DNA of 64,000 nucleotides from Ruminococcus sp. (GTDB lineage Bacteria; Bacillota; Clostridia; Oscillospirales; Ruminococcaceae): NCBI GenBank assembly GCA_017519145.1, contig JAFWTA010000015.1, positions 35,403 to 99,402 of the forward strand, read 5' to 3'. Shown piece by piece: positions 41,475 to 51,233 of this stretch (position 1 is its first letter; each line of letters starts with the position of its first letter). The notes under the pieces were generated by a model. It saw only the letters and a program-made list of their open reading frames with translations, ran no database searches and was not told where the DNA came from. The position numbers and the translations under genes were made by a program.

Positions 41475-42599
41475 ATGGAGAACGTAAAACCGAAAAGCAG
41501 ACTAAAAAAGGTGCTTATCATCATCGGAATTATTATTTTAGTGATCGCAATAGGCATTTTTATTCTTCTGAAGCTGACATTTCTCAAAACGTTCCCGAAG
41601 CTCAAGGGTGAACCCGAGATTGGAAAGTGGTATGATGTCGAGGTGGACGGTGCAAAGTCCTCGGACGGCAGCGAATGGCACGGCATCTTCCGCAAGGGTA
41701 CGGAAAACAAAGTCGTTGTGTATTTCTTCGGCGGCGGTGTGAGCATCACTCCTGAGACCTCTGAGGGAGGCAAGGAGTTCTATGCGACAAATATGACGGC
41801 ACAGGATTTTGTCGCACAGGGCGGTATCGGCAGCACTGCGGAGGATAATCCGTTCAAGGACTGGAGCTTTATCGTGATCCCCTATGCGACCGGCGATTTT
41901 CACGCAGGCACGGGAACTTACGAGGGCAAAAAGACTGTGTATCACACAGGGTACAGCAATTACTCCGCTTATGTGGAACAGGTCAGGCAGTATATCGGAG
42001 AGCCTGACACGCTGCTTGTAACCGGCTTTTCGGCAGGCGGATTTGCGACTTCTTTGTTGGCTGACGATGTGATCGACCGTTTTCCCAGCGCTGAAAATGT
42101 GACAGTCTGTGTGGACAGCTCGCTCCTGCTTTATGACGGCTGGCACGAAACGGCTGTGGATCTGTGGAAAGCTCCTACTGAAATATCAGACAGACTGACC
42201 ACTAACAACCTTGTCCTTGACAGTCTGACCGCACTCCACGAAAAGCGTGGTGACAGCGTGAAAATACTTTATGACTGCTCCTATCGTGATGATACCCTGA
42301 TGCAGTATCAGTCCTATATCGACAGTGGAAAAATGGATAAGACAAAAGAGCTTGGCGATCACTTTCAGCGTGATCTGAGAGAAATGGTAAACGGCTTGCA
42401 GACGAATATCCCCGATGTGGGCATTTATATCTGGTGCTGCGGAGAAGATGCAGAAACCCATAATACCCAGCATACGATCATCTCTGCGAATGTGTTTGAC
42501 AAGCTCGGAAACGACCGAAGCGTCGGTGAGTGGATATTTGACGCAGTGAACGGCGATGTAAAGACCTATGGGCTTGAACTGCTTGATAAAGCATTTTGA
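41475..42599 (+). CDS. Membrane-anchored pectin acetylesterase/Notum-like hydrolase
   Basis: 374 residues. An N-terminal membrane helix (about 12-34) anchors an alpha/beta-hydrolase with KVVVYFFGGG, a core WSFIVIPYATGDFHAGTG, nucleophile elbow VTGFSAGGFATSL (Ser about 195) and a late histidine in NTQHTIISA, the order seen in pectin acetylesterase/Notum proteins. It may remove acetyl or acyl groups from an extracellular substrate. GAGGAGG lies 7 nt before the ATG. Cotranscribed with the MFS gene. Confidence 0.8.
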   Translation: MENVKPKSRLKKVLIIIGIIILVIAIGIFILLKLTFLKTFPKLKGEPEIGKWYDVEVDGAKSSDGSEWHGIFRKGTENKVVVYFFGGGVSITPETSEGGKEFYATNMTAQDFVAQGGIGSTAEDNPFKDWSFIVIPYATGDFHAGTGTYEGKKTVYHTGYSNYSAYVEQVRQYIGEPDTLLVTGFSAGGFATSLLADDVIDRFPSAENVTVCVDSSLLLYDGWHETAVDLWKAPTEISDRLTTNNLVLDSLTALHEKRGDSVKILYDCSYRDDTLMQYQSYIDSGKMDKTKELGDHFQRDLREMVNGLQTNIPDVGIYIWCCGEDAETHNTQHTIISANVFDKLGNDRSVGEWIFDAVNGDVKTYGLELLDKAF

Positions 42600-42600
42600 G

Positions 42601-43818
42601 GTGAGGATCATTAAGAATATAACATATAAAACAACACTGACCGCCTGTTTCATCGGCTATGTGATACAGGCGATCGTCAACAACTTTGTGCCGATGCTCT
42701 TTCTGCGGTTTCAGGCTGAATTTGGTATCCCTTTGGCACAGATCACATGGCTCATAACGATCAATTTTGCCGTTCAGCTTACAGTTGATGCAGTTGCTCC
42801 TGCCTTTGTGGATAAGATCGGCTATCGGGCATCTATGCAGCTTGCACATATCCTGTCTGCATCGGGATTTCTCTTGATGACAATCCTGCCAGACAAGCTC
42901 CCGTCACCTTTTGCAGGACTTGTCATCTGCATAGCACTGTATGCTGTGGGAGGAGGGCTTATGGAGGTGCTTGTAAGCCCCATCGTTGAGGCTTGTCCGA
43001 CAGACAACAAGGAGACTGCGATGTCCTTGCTCCACTCCTTCTACTGCTGGGGTCAGGCAGCTACGGTACTGCTATCGACTTTGTTTTTTGCCCTTGCAGG
43101 CATAGAGCATTGGCGTATACTTGCCGCATTATGGTCGATCGTTCCGATGTTGAATTTTATTCTTTTCCTGAAAGTACCCATTGCCACGCTATCCGAAACA
43201 AGAGGAAAGGAATCGGGATTTGCCGAACTGATAAGAACACCCCAATTCATATTTTTCTGCCTGATGATGCTTTGTGCAGGGGCCTGTGAGCTGACGGTAA
43301 GCCAGTGGGCATCTGCATTTGCCGAATCGGGACTGCACATCTCAAAATCCGCAGGAGACCTGATCGGGACTATGGGATTTGCACTGTGTATGGGCAGTGC
43401 AAGAGCGATGTTTGGCAAATTTGGAGAGAAGATACCGCTGCAAAAGGTAATGCTCGCATCGTCCGTTTTATGCGTTGGGAGCTATCTGCTGATCGGTCTG
43501 ACAAAAGCTCCGGCAGCCGGACTGATCGGCTGTATGCTGTGCGGATTTTCAGTCGGGATATTCTGGCCGGGAACTTTCAGTCTCTCAGCCGCAAGGCTCA
43601 GAAACGGCGGAACGCTGATGTTTGCGTTACTGGCGCTTGCAGGTGATCTGGGGTGCTGTGCCGGTCCGACGATCGCAGGAAAAGCGTCTGCCTTATTTGG
43701 GAGCGATCTGCACAGGGGTATCTTATGCGGTATTGTGTTTCCGTGTATCATGCTCTGTTGTGTTCTGCTGATGGATAAGGAATATCGGAAAGGAGAGGTC
43801 AGAAATGGAAGCAAATAA
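42601..43818 (+). CDS. MFS transporter (fucose permease-like)
   Basis: 405 residues, 12 predicted membrane helices, with family features such as RFQAEFGIPLAQITWLIT and FWPGTFSLSAARLRNGG. GTG 42601 overlaps nothing and comes right after the TGA of the hydrolase gene; ATT 42610 behind AGGTGAGG is an alternative start. Substrate unknown; a sugar or small organic compound is likely by family. Confidence 0.85.
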   Translation: MRIIKNITYKTTLTACFIGYVIQAIVNNFVPMLFLRFQAEFGIPLAQITWLITINFAVQLTVDAVAPAFVDKIGYRASMQLAHILSASGFLLMTILPDKLPSPFAGLVICIALYAVGGGLMEVLVSPIVEACPTDNKETAMSLLHSFYCWGQAATVLLSTLFFALAGIEHWRILAALWSIVPMLNFILFLKVPIATLSETRGKESGFAELIRTPQFIFFCLMMLCAGACELTVSQWASAFAESGLHISKSAGDLIGTMGFALCMGSARAMFGKFGEKIPLQKVMLASSVLCVGSYLLIGLTKAPAAGLIGCMLCGFSVGIFWPGTFSLSAARLRNGGTLMFALLALAGDLGCCAGPTIAGKASALFGSDLHRGILCGIVFPCIMLCCVLLMDKEYRKGEVRNGSK

Positions 43819-44007
43819 GAAAAGAGGTCATAAGACATTGAAGATCATCGGTATTATACTGCTGATACTTTTCTCTGTTGGACTGATATTCTTCATCAAA
43901 GGCAAGATACACGAACGCCGTCCGTGTACGATTATGACTATTTCGATGATCTCAAGACAGATGCTGTGCTTGACAGGATCTCAGTGATCGTCTGTATTTC
44001 ACACTGA
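43805..44007 (+). pseudogene. Truncated, frameshifted membrane-anchored protein
   Basis: ATG 43805 behind AGGAG overlaps the MFS end. The first 40 codons (MEANKKRGHKTLKIIGIILL) form a membrane anchor like that of the hydrolase upstream. Around 43921 the sensible frame changes: KIHERRP is continued by VYDYDYFDDLKTDAVLDRIS in another frame, to TGA at 44005. The rest of the gene is gone. Probably once a second anchored hydrolase. Confidence 0.6.
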
Positions 44008-44018
44008 GCACTCGCAGT

Positions 44019-45755
44019 CTAATTCCTCCAGCCTGTGCCGACTGCACGTTTAGTCACCATTGAGCGATATATGCCGTCCTTAGCCATAAGGCTGCCGTGG
44101 TCACCCGCTTCCGCTATCTGACCATCCTTTACTACCATTATCCTGTCTGCGTCAGCGATAGTGTTCAGTCTGTGGGCGATAACAAGGAGCGTTTTTCCCT
44201 TGCACAGCTCGGAAATAGCCTGCTGGATATAGCTTTCATTGTCAGCGTCCACACTTGCGGTAGCTTCGTCAAGAATGACGATAGGCGAATTTTTCAGTAT
44301 GCACCTTGCGATTGAAAGTCGCTGTGCCTGACCGCCTGAAAGTGACGCTCCGCCTTCACCGATAACAGTGTCAAAACCTTCCGGCAATTCCATGATAAAG
44401 TCGTAGCACCTTGCCTTTTTCGCAGCCTCTATGACCTCCTCACGGCTTGCATCAGGCCGTCCAAGTGCGATATTGTTGTACACCGTATCCCGGAACAGAT
44501 ACACTCTTTGGAACACCATGCTGATGTTGTCCATAAGCACAGAAAGCGGTATCTTTCGTATATCCGTGCCGTGCAGAAGTATCTCTCCCGACTGTATATC
44601 CCAGAAGCGGGCGAAAAGGCTTGCAATTGTGGATTTACCGCCGCCTGACGGTCCCACAAGGGCAGTCATTGTTCCCTTTTCCGCACTGAACGAAACGTCC
44701 TTCAGAACGTCTTTTTTGTCGTAGGCAAAGGTGACGTTTCTGTATTCTATCTCGGGAGAATCATTCTCCGTAAGAGTCTGAGTACCGCTGTCATCAAGCT
44801 CGTTCTCCGCAAAAAGCGCATCTATCCTGTCCATGCAGGCATTCATGACCGTAAGTCTTGTTCCCTGATCGTAGAATGTGCGGATAGGAACGAACATATC
44901 AAACAGGAACAGCAGCATTCCGATGAAGTAATCCAGCGGCAGATCCCCGTTTCTGTACATCACCGCCGACACTGCCAGCACCGCCGCAGTTGCCAGTCCG
45001 TAGACTATGTACACAGAGGTTTTCCACGGCATATGAGCTTCCTCAAATCCGAGATTAACACGGCAGTTTGTGTCAAAGCTGTCGGTCAGTTCCTTTGAAC
45101 GCTCACCAAGGAGATTATAAGTCTTGATTATGCCGATCCCCTCTGTGAAATCAAGCACAGCTTTTGTCTGCACCTCTGAGGCTTCCTGACGGGCATCAGA
45201 GTGCTTCAGATCGCTTTTCTGCATTGGTATACCGATAGCGACGATGATACCCGTAAACAGCAGTGAGACCAGTCCCAGCCGCCAGTCAAATGCGAACATA
45301 AAAATTATCATTATCGCCTGCGAGAACAGATAGCTCATCATGTCCGCAATTACCATCATGCAGTTTTCCTCAATGAAAACCATGTCTGTTGAAAGCACGG
45401 AGCTTATCCTGCCGATGTTGCCCTCAGTGAAAAATCCCATAGGCAGGCGGCGGAGGTGTTCACCCAGCTTCATTCGCATATCCGCAAATATCATATATCC
45501 TGCCGCACTTTGCAGACGATCGGCAAGGTACTGGAAAAGTGCCTGCACACCAACGCTTACCACCAGTGCGACCGCCGCATAAATGCAGGCTCGCTTTGAA
45601 ATATTTCCGTCGATGAATGCCGCCGCTATGAAGTACATCACGATTATGGGCACTTTCATCAGCATTCCTTTCAGAAACGAAAGCACGAATGCACCGTAAA
45701 TTCTGCCCTTGTATTTCCCCGAAATGCCGAGGATACGCCTTATCATTCCTATCAT
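44019..45755 (-). CDS. ABC exporter half-transporter, second subunit
   Basis: 578 residues: six membrane helices (1-320) and an ATPase domain with Walker A GPSGGGKST, Q-loop VFQRVYLF, signature LSGGQAQRLSIAR, Walker B VILDEATASVD and a late H-loop IAHRL. Its start overlaps the stop of the preceding ABC gene by 4 bp, so the two form a heterodimer. Possible substrates: drugs, peptides or siderophore-like compounds. Confidence 0.93.
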   Translation of the reverse strand: MIGMIRRILGISGKYKGRIYGAFVLSFLKGMLMKVPIIVMYFIAAAFIDGNISKRACIYAAVALVVSVGVQALFQYLADRLQSAAGYMIFADMRMKLGEHLRRLPMGFFTEGNIGRISSVLSTDMVFIEENCMMVIADMMSYLFSQAIMIIFMFAFDWRLGLVSLLFTGIIVAIGIPMQKSDLKHSDARQEASEVQTKAVLDFTEGIGIIKTYNLLGERSKELTDSFDTNCRVNLGFEEAHMPWKTSVYIVYGLATAAVLAVSAVMYRNGDLPLDYFIGMLLFLFDMFVPIRTFYDQGTRLTVMNACMDRIDALFAENELDDSGTQTLTENDSPEIEYRNVTFAYDKKDVLKDVSFSAEKGTMTALVGPSGGGKSTIASLFARFWDIQSGEILLHGTDIRKIPLSVLMDNISMVFQRVYLFRDTVYNNIALGRPDASREEVIEAAKKARCYDFIMELPEGFDTVIGEGGASLSGGQAQRLSIARCILKNSPIVILDEATASVDADNESYIQQAISELCKGKTLLVIAHRLNTIADADRIMVVKDGQIAEAGDHGSLMAKDGIYRSMVTKRAVGTGWRN

Positions 45756-47497
45756 GCCCTCACCTCATTTCCGATAGTCCAGTTTGCTCTCGCTTCGCTG
45801 CTGTTCCACAGCTTTATGTACTCATCACAGCTTTCCAGCAGCTTTTCATGTGTATCCGCAGCGATTATGTTTCCGTCCTTCATCACGCAAATTTTGTCCG
45901 CATTCACGACAGTCTGCAAACGATGAGCGATGACGAGAACAGTTTTTCCCTTGATTATCTCTGCAATTGCCGCATTCATTTTCTCCTCGTTTTCGGGGTC
46001 TATGAAGGCAGTTGCCTCGTCAAGTACAATTACGGGAGCATTTTTCAGTATTGCTCTTGCAAGTGAGATCCGCTGACGCTCGCCGCCGGAAAGCTGCTTG
46101 CCTCCGTCGCCTGCCATAGTGTCTATGCCGTCAGGCAAACGCTCAAGAAATTCCCTGCACTGAGCCTTTTCCGCAGCTTCAAGCACCTGTTCACGGGTAG
46201 CCTTCGGGTCGCCCATAAGGATATTCTCATACAGAGTTGTATTGAACAGAAACTGCTCCTGCGAAACGTAGGAAATGCGGTCATTCAGAGCCTCGATGCT
46301 CATATCGGTTATGTCCTGTCCGCCGAGAGTTATCTTTCCGCCATTTATGTCATAGTAATGCACCAACAGCTTTGCCAGCGTGGATTTGCCGCTTCCCGAT
46401 TCACCAACAAGAGCTGTGAGTGAGCCCTCCTGCAATTCCAGTGAAACACCGTGAAGGACTTCCTGTTCCTTATAAGCAAAGTGAACGTCCTCGAACTCAA
46501 CGATATTTGAGTTACCGATAAATGAATTATCCTTAGTTTTTAAAGGCTCACTGTCCATAGCCTTTTCTATCTCGTCAATCTTGTAGTTGAGCTGCGGGAA
46601 TTTGCCTGCGAAGTTCAGCGCTTTCAGTATTGGAACTCCCACAGATAGTGAAAGACAGAACACCAGCACAAGGTCCGCTAAGGTCGAACTACCGTTGATG
46701 ACCAGCAGCGTTCCCACAGGAAGCATCACAAGTGCCACACAAGGCAGGATAGCGCTGTACAGAGCCATCCACGGCCAGCATATCTTGTACCATTCAAGAG
46801 TGAAGTCACGGTAGCTTTTGATGTCCTTTTCGTACCGCTGATAGGACTCGCCGTCACGTCCGAAGACCTTGACTACCTCCATACCGTTGATGTACTCGAT
46901 AATGGTTGCGTTCATCTTCGCAGATGCCGCATAATAGTCGTTCATGCGCTCCATGCCAGCCTTGAACATCATGCCCATCGCAAACATTCCAATAGGCAGC
47001 GAGCAGAGCGAAAGAAGCGCCAGTTTCCAGTCTGCAAAGAACATACAGATAATAGCTATGGCTGCCATTGCAAGGTTCGAGATACCCTCGGGAATTGCGT
47101 GTGCAAGGAGCATTTCCACCTGTTCGATATCATCGGTGAACAGCTTTTTTATCCTGCCGTTCCCCATATCCTGTATCGTTCCGAGAGGCTGTCGCTCCAG
47201 CTTTTTCTGTAATGATATGCGGATATTTTTCAGCGTATTGAATGCGGATATGTGGGAGAATTTAAGTCCCAGCACATATAAGATAGCATATGCTAACAAG
47301 CATATAAAAATAAAAGCAATATGACCGATATAATAGCCTGCGGAGAGCTTTTCGCCCTCCAGAAGCGGTTTTATTATGCGGTACACCAGAAAAAACGGCA
47401 CCGCTGACGCTATCAGTGCGACAAACATGACCGCCAGCGCTCCGTAGGTGTATTTTATGTATTTGCCCATGTAGGGCTTGACTTTCTTAAACATCAT
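45752..47497 (-). CDS. ABC exporter half-transporter, first subunit
   Basis: 581 residues: membrane domain (1-320) and ATPase with GESGSGKSTLAK, VSQEQFLF, LSGGERQRISLAR, VIVLDEATAFIDPE. Overlaps the TetR stop by 11 bp and the next subunit by 4 bp. AAAGGAG precedes the ATG. The two ATPase sites both look intact. Confidence 0.93.
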   Translation of the reverse strand: MMFKKVKPYMGKYIKYTYGALAVMFVALIASAVPFFLVYRIIKPLLEGEKLSAGYYIGHIAFIFICLLAYAILYVLGLKFSHISAFNTLKNIRISLQKKLERQPLGTIQDMGNGRIKKLFTDDIEQVEMLLAHAIPEGISNLAMAAIAIICMFFADWKLALLSLCSLPIGMFAMGMMFKAGMERMNDYYAASAKMNATIIEYINGMEVVKVFGRDGESYQRYEKDIKSYRDFTLEWYKICWPWMALYSAILPCVALVMLPVGTLLVINGSSTLADLVLVFCLSLSVGVPILKALNFAGKFPQLNYKIDEIEKAMDSEPLKTKDNSFIGNSNIVEFEDVHFAYKEQEVLHGVSLELQEGSLTALVGESGSGKSTLAKLLVHYYDINGGKITLGGQDITDMSIEALNDRISYVSQEQFLFNTTLYENILMGDPKATREQVLEAAEKAQCREFLERLPDGIDTMAGDGGKQLSGGERQRISLARAILKNAPVIVLDEATAFIDPENEEKMNAAIAEIIKGKTVLVIAHRLQTVVNADKICVMKDGNIIAADTHEKLLESCDEYIKLWNSSEARANWTIGNEVRA

Positions 47498-48116
47498 CTT
47501 CTCCTTTCAGCAGAATGACATCTCTCCAGTTGAAAAATCTGCACATGACTCTGCAATGCTCCTCTATTTTTTTCCATGACATATTATGGATAAACGGCTC
47601 GCACACACAGGTCCAGTACGATGAGATAAGGACATGGAACTCCTCTCTTGTGACATCAGCTTTGGCAAGACCGCGCTTTTTCGCCTCGTCGTAGAACTTC
47701 TCGTAGGCATAACTCAGCTTCGTCACAAACTCATGATCAAAGTTCTCATACCTTGTCCCTGCGGCTTTGTCAATAAGCAGGACAAATGTGATCCTGTTGT
47801 CGTAAAGCAGCCTGAACATAGGGATAAACGACTCATAAGTCATGGTCCATGATGCAATGATCTCATCATTGCTAAGTGCAGAAAAATCAATATCAGATCT
47901 GTTTTCTACAAAGTCAGTCAGTTCAGAAACTATGCCGTCAACAACAGCACAGAAGAGCTCCTCCTTGCCCTTATATCGCTTATACAGCGCACCTGTGGTA
48001 ATGCCTGCGTTCTCGCAGATAGTTTTAAGTTCAGCCTTTATGAAGCCGTTTTTATTGAACTCAGCTTCCGCACTCGCAAGCAGTCTCGGATCAATGCTTT
48101 TATCAGGTGTAGACAT
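47487..48116 (-). CDS. TetR family regulator of the ABC exporter operon
   Basis: 209 residues. HTH: ELKTICENAGITTGALYKRYK with KGKEELFCAVVDG. First gene of a three-gene operon with both ABC subunits; its own promoter carries an inverted repeat, so it is autoregulated. AAAGGAG precedes the ATG. Confidence 0.92.
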   Translation of the reverse strand: MSTPDKSIDPRLLASAEAEFNKNGFIKAELKTICENAGITTGALYKRYKGKEELFCAVVDGIVSELTDFVENRSDIDFSALSNDEIIASWTMTYESFIPMFRLLYDNRITFVLLIDKAAGTRYENFDHEFVTKLSYAYEKFYDEAKKRGLAKADVTREEFHVLISSYWTCVCEPFIHNMSWKKIEEHCRVMCRFFNWRDVILLKGEDDV

Positions 48117-48139
48117 CAGCTCACTCCTTTGATATTTGT

Positions 48140-48189
48140 ATTATCGATAATCCAATTATCATAATATCACATCTTCTGCTGATTGTCAA
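48140..48189 (-). promoter_or_regulatory. Promoter and TetR operator of the ABC exporter operon
   Basis: Minus strand: TTGACA (48184-48189), 17-bp spacer, TATTAT (48161-48166). Overlapping palindromes lie directly after the -10: GATAAT-CCA-ATTATC (48146-48160) and ATTATCGATAAT (48140-48151). Confidence 0.8.
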
Positions 48190-48278
48190 GAGGGATGTTA
48201 CATTTTTTAAGCGATGCTTATTTCTGAATAGTTATCTGTTTTCTGTCTCATTTAAGGGCGCTCATGATCACGCTTCTT

Positions 48279-49163
48279 TTACCATTCTGTCAATATCTTT
48301 TCGATCTTGTTTTTTATGTCGATCCGCACTTTTTGGCATTGCCTGCGATGCTTTCTGCCCTCAGAATGCATCATTGAGAGTATAGTCAGACATGGGATGA
48401 CCTCAGGCAAGGTAAGATGCGTTCCTCTTTTGTATTGGATAACGTCAATTGGGTACTTAAAGCCGTTTTCGAGCATTCTTTTTTTCATTCTCACAGCCGC
48501 ATTGCAGGTATCCCACTCGGTATCGGGACGGCATCCGATAAACACAACTCTGCCGCAGATGTTTTCAACGGGTATATAGCATTCCGCAGCAGGAGTATGA
48601 CTTAGACTGTGTTCAAAAACTGCTCTGCCCATTGCTTCACCATACTTTTTCTTTGCATTGCGATAGGTCTGCATAAAGCTCTGCCTGTCGAGATAATATG
48701 GCTGATACGGCAATTCCTTTCCGTTCCAAGTATACGCAGAATGACCTGCAGGCCACTCGGAAAAGCCCTCATTTTCTACTCCTTCAAATACAAGCTCATA
48801 TCCCGAAAGAGAGATAACTAACGATATATCCGGAACTCTTGCCGCTGCGGACAGTGCATAGGTCGCACCGAATGAAAGGCCCATAATGCCTATTTTCTCA
48901 TATCCCTTTTTCCGAAGCCACTTTGCTGCTGCTTCAACATAATTAAGGGACATCCTTTCCTGTCCGTGACGCATTCCCTCTGCGCCGAATGTAGTTAGTC
49001 CGATAACTGCTATATTGTTTTTATTCAGCCATTTTGCCAGGTGTTTACAGAAAAAGCTGCCGCCGCTGTATACAATAGTCAGTATAACAGCTTTATCTCC
49101 GTCAACGCCATCATCATAAAAACAGCCTTCAAATCCGCATTCCTTTAGTTTATGTTTTTCCAT
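48279..49163 (-). CDS. BAAT-like acyl-CoA thioesterase/hydrolase
   Basis: 294 residues, alpha/beta-hydrolase with GIMGLSFGATYAL (nucleophile Ser near 110), Asp in GCRPDTEWD and histidine in KRGTHLTLPE. The core resembles the C-terminal domain of bile acid-CoA:amino acid N-acyltransferases and dienelactone hydrolases. Last gene of the operon beginning at 54401. GGAG lies 5 nt before the ATG. Confidence 0.75.
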   Translation of the reverse strand: MEKHKLKECGFEGCFYDDGVDGDKAVILTIVYSGGSFFCKHLAKWLNKNNIAVIGLTTFGAEGMRHGQERMSLNYVEAAAKWLRKKGYEKIGIMGLSFGATYALSAAARVPDISLVISLSGYELVFEGVENEGFSEWPAGHSAYTWNGKELPYQPYYLDRQSFMQTYRNAKKKYGEAMGRAVFEHSLSHTPAAECYIPVENICGRVVFIGCRPDTEWDTCNAAVRMKKRMLENGFKYPIDVIQYKRGTHLTLPEVIPCLTILSMMHSEGRKHRRQCQKVRIDIKNKIEKILTEW

Positions 49164-49192
49164 TTTTACTCCAGATCCTGTTTCCGAATGAA

Positions 49193-49388
49193 TTATTTCT
49201 TATGACCCATAACTAAAAACAGGTTTTCCTTTTTATTTATTGATATATCAGAAAATCCTGCTGCTTTCAGCATATCAGCGATCTGCTCTGCCGTATATCT
49301 GGTCATGAAGATGCTCCTTATCCATGCTGACAAGCATCAATCGGCCAAGAAGTCCTTTGGGATTTCCGAAATTGTCTGTAAAACTCAT
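49193..49388 (-). pseudogene. Methyltransferase gene with internal deletion
   Basis: The start MSFTDNFGNPKGLLGRLMLV is a typical N-terminus of clostridial class I SAM methyltransferases; the second frame ending YTAEQIADMLKAAGF then NLFLVMGHKK is a typical C-terminus. The middle, including the SAM-binding motif, is gone and the two ends are out of frame. The ATG overlaps the stop of the upstream hydrolase gene. A full-length relative lies at 50590-51213. Confidence 0.75.
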
Positions 49389-50380
49389 ATTTTTGCTTCT
49401 TTTCCGAAATAATTCCTTATCAACTGCATCACTTCATTAAATGCCGGTTTACAGCCGGGAATAAAATATTGCATAGCATAGCAGTGGTGCATTCCCTTCC
49501 CCACATGGATAATGCACTTTGCACCTGCTTTCCGATAGCTCTCCGCATAGCTCGGAGCAAAGGCGTACAGAGTCTCCGCTGTTCCGTAATAAAAGTGTGT
49601 CATGGGAGCATTTCTGAAATCACCATGAGCGGTTGCAAGGTATTTTTCTGGCACTTCCCTGCCGTGGCACATGATCTCACGGGCGGTGTACATATACTCC
49701 GCAGGTATCATTATGTCTCTTTTGTCAAGTCTGGCAATTGCAGCTTTCTCGTCATCTGTGACAGGCACGCTTCCCGGAGAGATCGGTATCAGCAGTCCGG
49801 GCATCGGTAAGTTTTCTCCGCCGTCATTCAGTTCGTTTATGTATGTGATAACGTCGAGAAGAAGTGCCGCACCGGAAGAAAACCCAAGAAATACAATGTT
49901 TTCCGGCTTGTAGTATCTGAGCATCTTCTTATAGCACTCAAATACCATTTTTACGTTTTCCAGCATATCATGTTCGTGGCACATGGGATAGTACGGGAAC
50001 CACACATCAGAGCCCGTTATTCCGCCAATTTTTCCGGAAAGTCCCACATCTCCGCTGTCAGAGCCGAGTATCATTCCTCCGCCGAAGACGAACAGCACAG
50101 CATTCCTCCGCCTTTTCTTTTCAATGTTGATCTCAAGGCAGTGATACTGTCCCTGTATCAGATGATCGGTGTAGTGAGCCTTGTTGTCAGTCGGCATGGA
50201 GAAATGTCGGTTTTTCGCATTCATTTTCGCTGCCTTTGCAAGGACTTCCTCCTTTGTTCCAACAAGGCTTTCCTTCATTTTCATCGCCTTTACGACCTTT
50301 TTTGTCAGCCTGTACAGCGGACTTTCAAGGCCGTCAGGTGCTTTCACAACTTTGTCACGTTTATCAAATCTCAATATCAT
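49385..50380 (-). CDS. HSL-like alpha/beta-hydrolase (esterase)
   Basis: About 331 residues. VLFVFGGGMI (oxyanion hole), FLGFSSGAALLLD (nucleophile), and a histidine in GKGMHHCYAMQYF near the end, the layout of hormone-sensitive-lipase-type esterases. The start is uncertain: ATG 50380 overlaps the stop of the small gene before (ATGA) but is only 2 nt from GGAGG; TTG 50374 has an 8-nt spacing. Confidence 0.85.
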   Translation of the reverse strand: MILRFDKRDKVVKAPDGLESPLYRLTKKVVKAMKMKESLVGTKEEVLAKAAKMNAKNRHFSMPTDNKAHYTDHLIQGQYHCLEINIEKKRRRNAVLFVFGGGMILGSDSGDVGLSGKIGGITGSDVWFPYYPMCHEHDMLENVKMVFECYKKMLRYYKPENIVFLGFSSGAALLLDVITYINELNDGGENLPMPGLLIPISPGSVPVTDDEKAAIARLDKRDIMIPAEYMYTAREIMCHGREVPEKYLATAHGDFRNAPMTHFYYGTAETLYAFAPSYAESYRKAGAKCIIHVGKGMHHCYAMQYFIPGCKPAFNEVMQLIRNYFGKEAKI

Positions 50381-50580
50381 AACCTCCATTTCAAGATCTC
50401 AGCTGTACATCTCAGAACAGCACCGTGCATATGAACGCGCTCAGGTTTTGGCAGAACTGTCTCCTGTATCTCTTTCGGAGCGGTAGTGAAAAATCGTTTA
50501 TCCTGCACAAATCCAACTGCTCCCCAGAGCAGCAGAAACAGCCCTGCCATCATCACAAGAGTCAGAATAAATGTTGTCAT
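50377..50580 (-). CDS. Small single-helix membrane protein
   Basis: 67 residues: one membrane helix (about 4-25), then VGFVQDKRFFTTAPKEIQET and a short tail. It looks like a DUF6199-type membrane protein shortened at its C-terminus. Lies between the methyltransferase and the esterase genes of one operon, with AAGGTGA upstream. Confidence 0.55.
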   Translation of the reverse strand: MTTFILTLVMMAGLFLLLWGAVGFVQDKRFFTTAPKEIQETVLPKPERVHMHGAVLRCTAEILKWRL

Positions 50581-50589
50581 ACCGTCACC

Positions 50590-51213
50590 TTATTTCTTAG
50601 CGATCACAGTTATCCACGGCTTTGACGGGTGGTGGTCGGAACTGACCTCAGAAAAGCCTGCTTTTTTAAGTGTTTCTGTGATCTCAGCGGGAGTATAGCA
50701 GTGCATACCGTCGATTATAGACTCGAATTTCTTACTGGTCTTATCAGTTCCGTCAGACTCATTGCATATCATAAAATATCCGCCGTCTTTCACGATACCT
50801 GCGACCTGTGAGAAGCATTTTTCCAGTCCCGGCCAGAAATAGACAGTCTCGAAAGCGGTAACAAGTTCAAAGCTGTTCTTTTCAAGAGGCAGCTTTGAAA
50901 CATCTCCCTGTATCACCCTGCACCTGCCCGCGTCTATCATTGCCTGATTATATTCTTTGGCTTTCTGTACTGATAGCGCGGAATAGTCCATAGCTGTGAC
51001 CTTTGCGTTCGGATATTTTTTCAGCAGCTCTCCTGCATTTCTGCCTGCACCGCAGCCAAGGTCTGCGGCCTGTTTTGGGGAAAGCTTCGGCAGATGTTCA
51101 AATCCCCAGTCCGCAAGCTTTGCGTGTCCTGAGTTCATTCCGGAAAGCATCATCTTACCAAGTGCACCTTCCGGCTTTCTTGTCTGGCTGAAAAAGTTTT
51201 TCATAAGTCCCAT
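50590..51213 (-). CDS. Class I SAM-dependent methyltransferase
   Basis: 207 residues from ATG 51213 (AAAGAGG 9 nt upstream; the longer frame has no site). Motif I AADLGCGAGRNAGELL, acidic loop VTAMDYSALSVQKAKE, motif VIQGDVSKLPLEKNSFELV. Ubiquinone/menaquinone-methyltransferase-like small-molecule enzyme. Second, decayed copy of this type lies at 49193-49388. Confidence 0.88.
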   Translation of the reverse strand: MGLMKNFFSQTRKPEGALGKMMLSGMNSGHAKLADWGFEHLPKLSPKQAADLGCGAGRNAGELLKKYPNAKVTAMDYSALSVQKAKEYNQAMIDAGRCRVIQGDVSKLPLEKNSFELVTAFETVYFWPGLEKCFSQVAGIVKDGGYFMICNESDGTDKTSKKFESIIDGMHCYTPAEITETLKKAGFSEVSSDHHPSKPWITVIAKK

Positions 51214-51233
51214 AATAATTACCTCTTTCTTTT

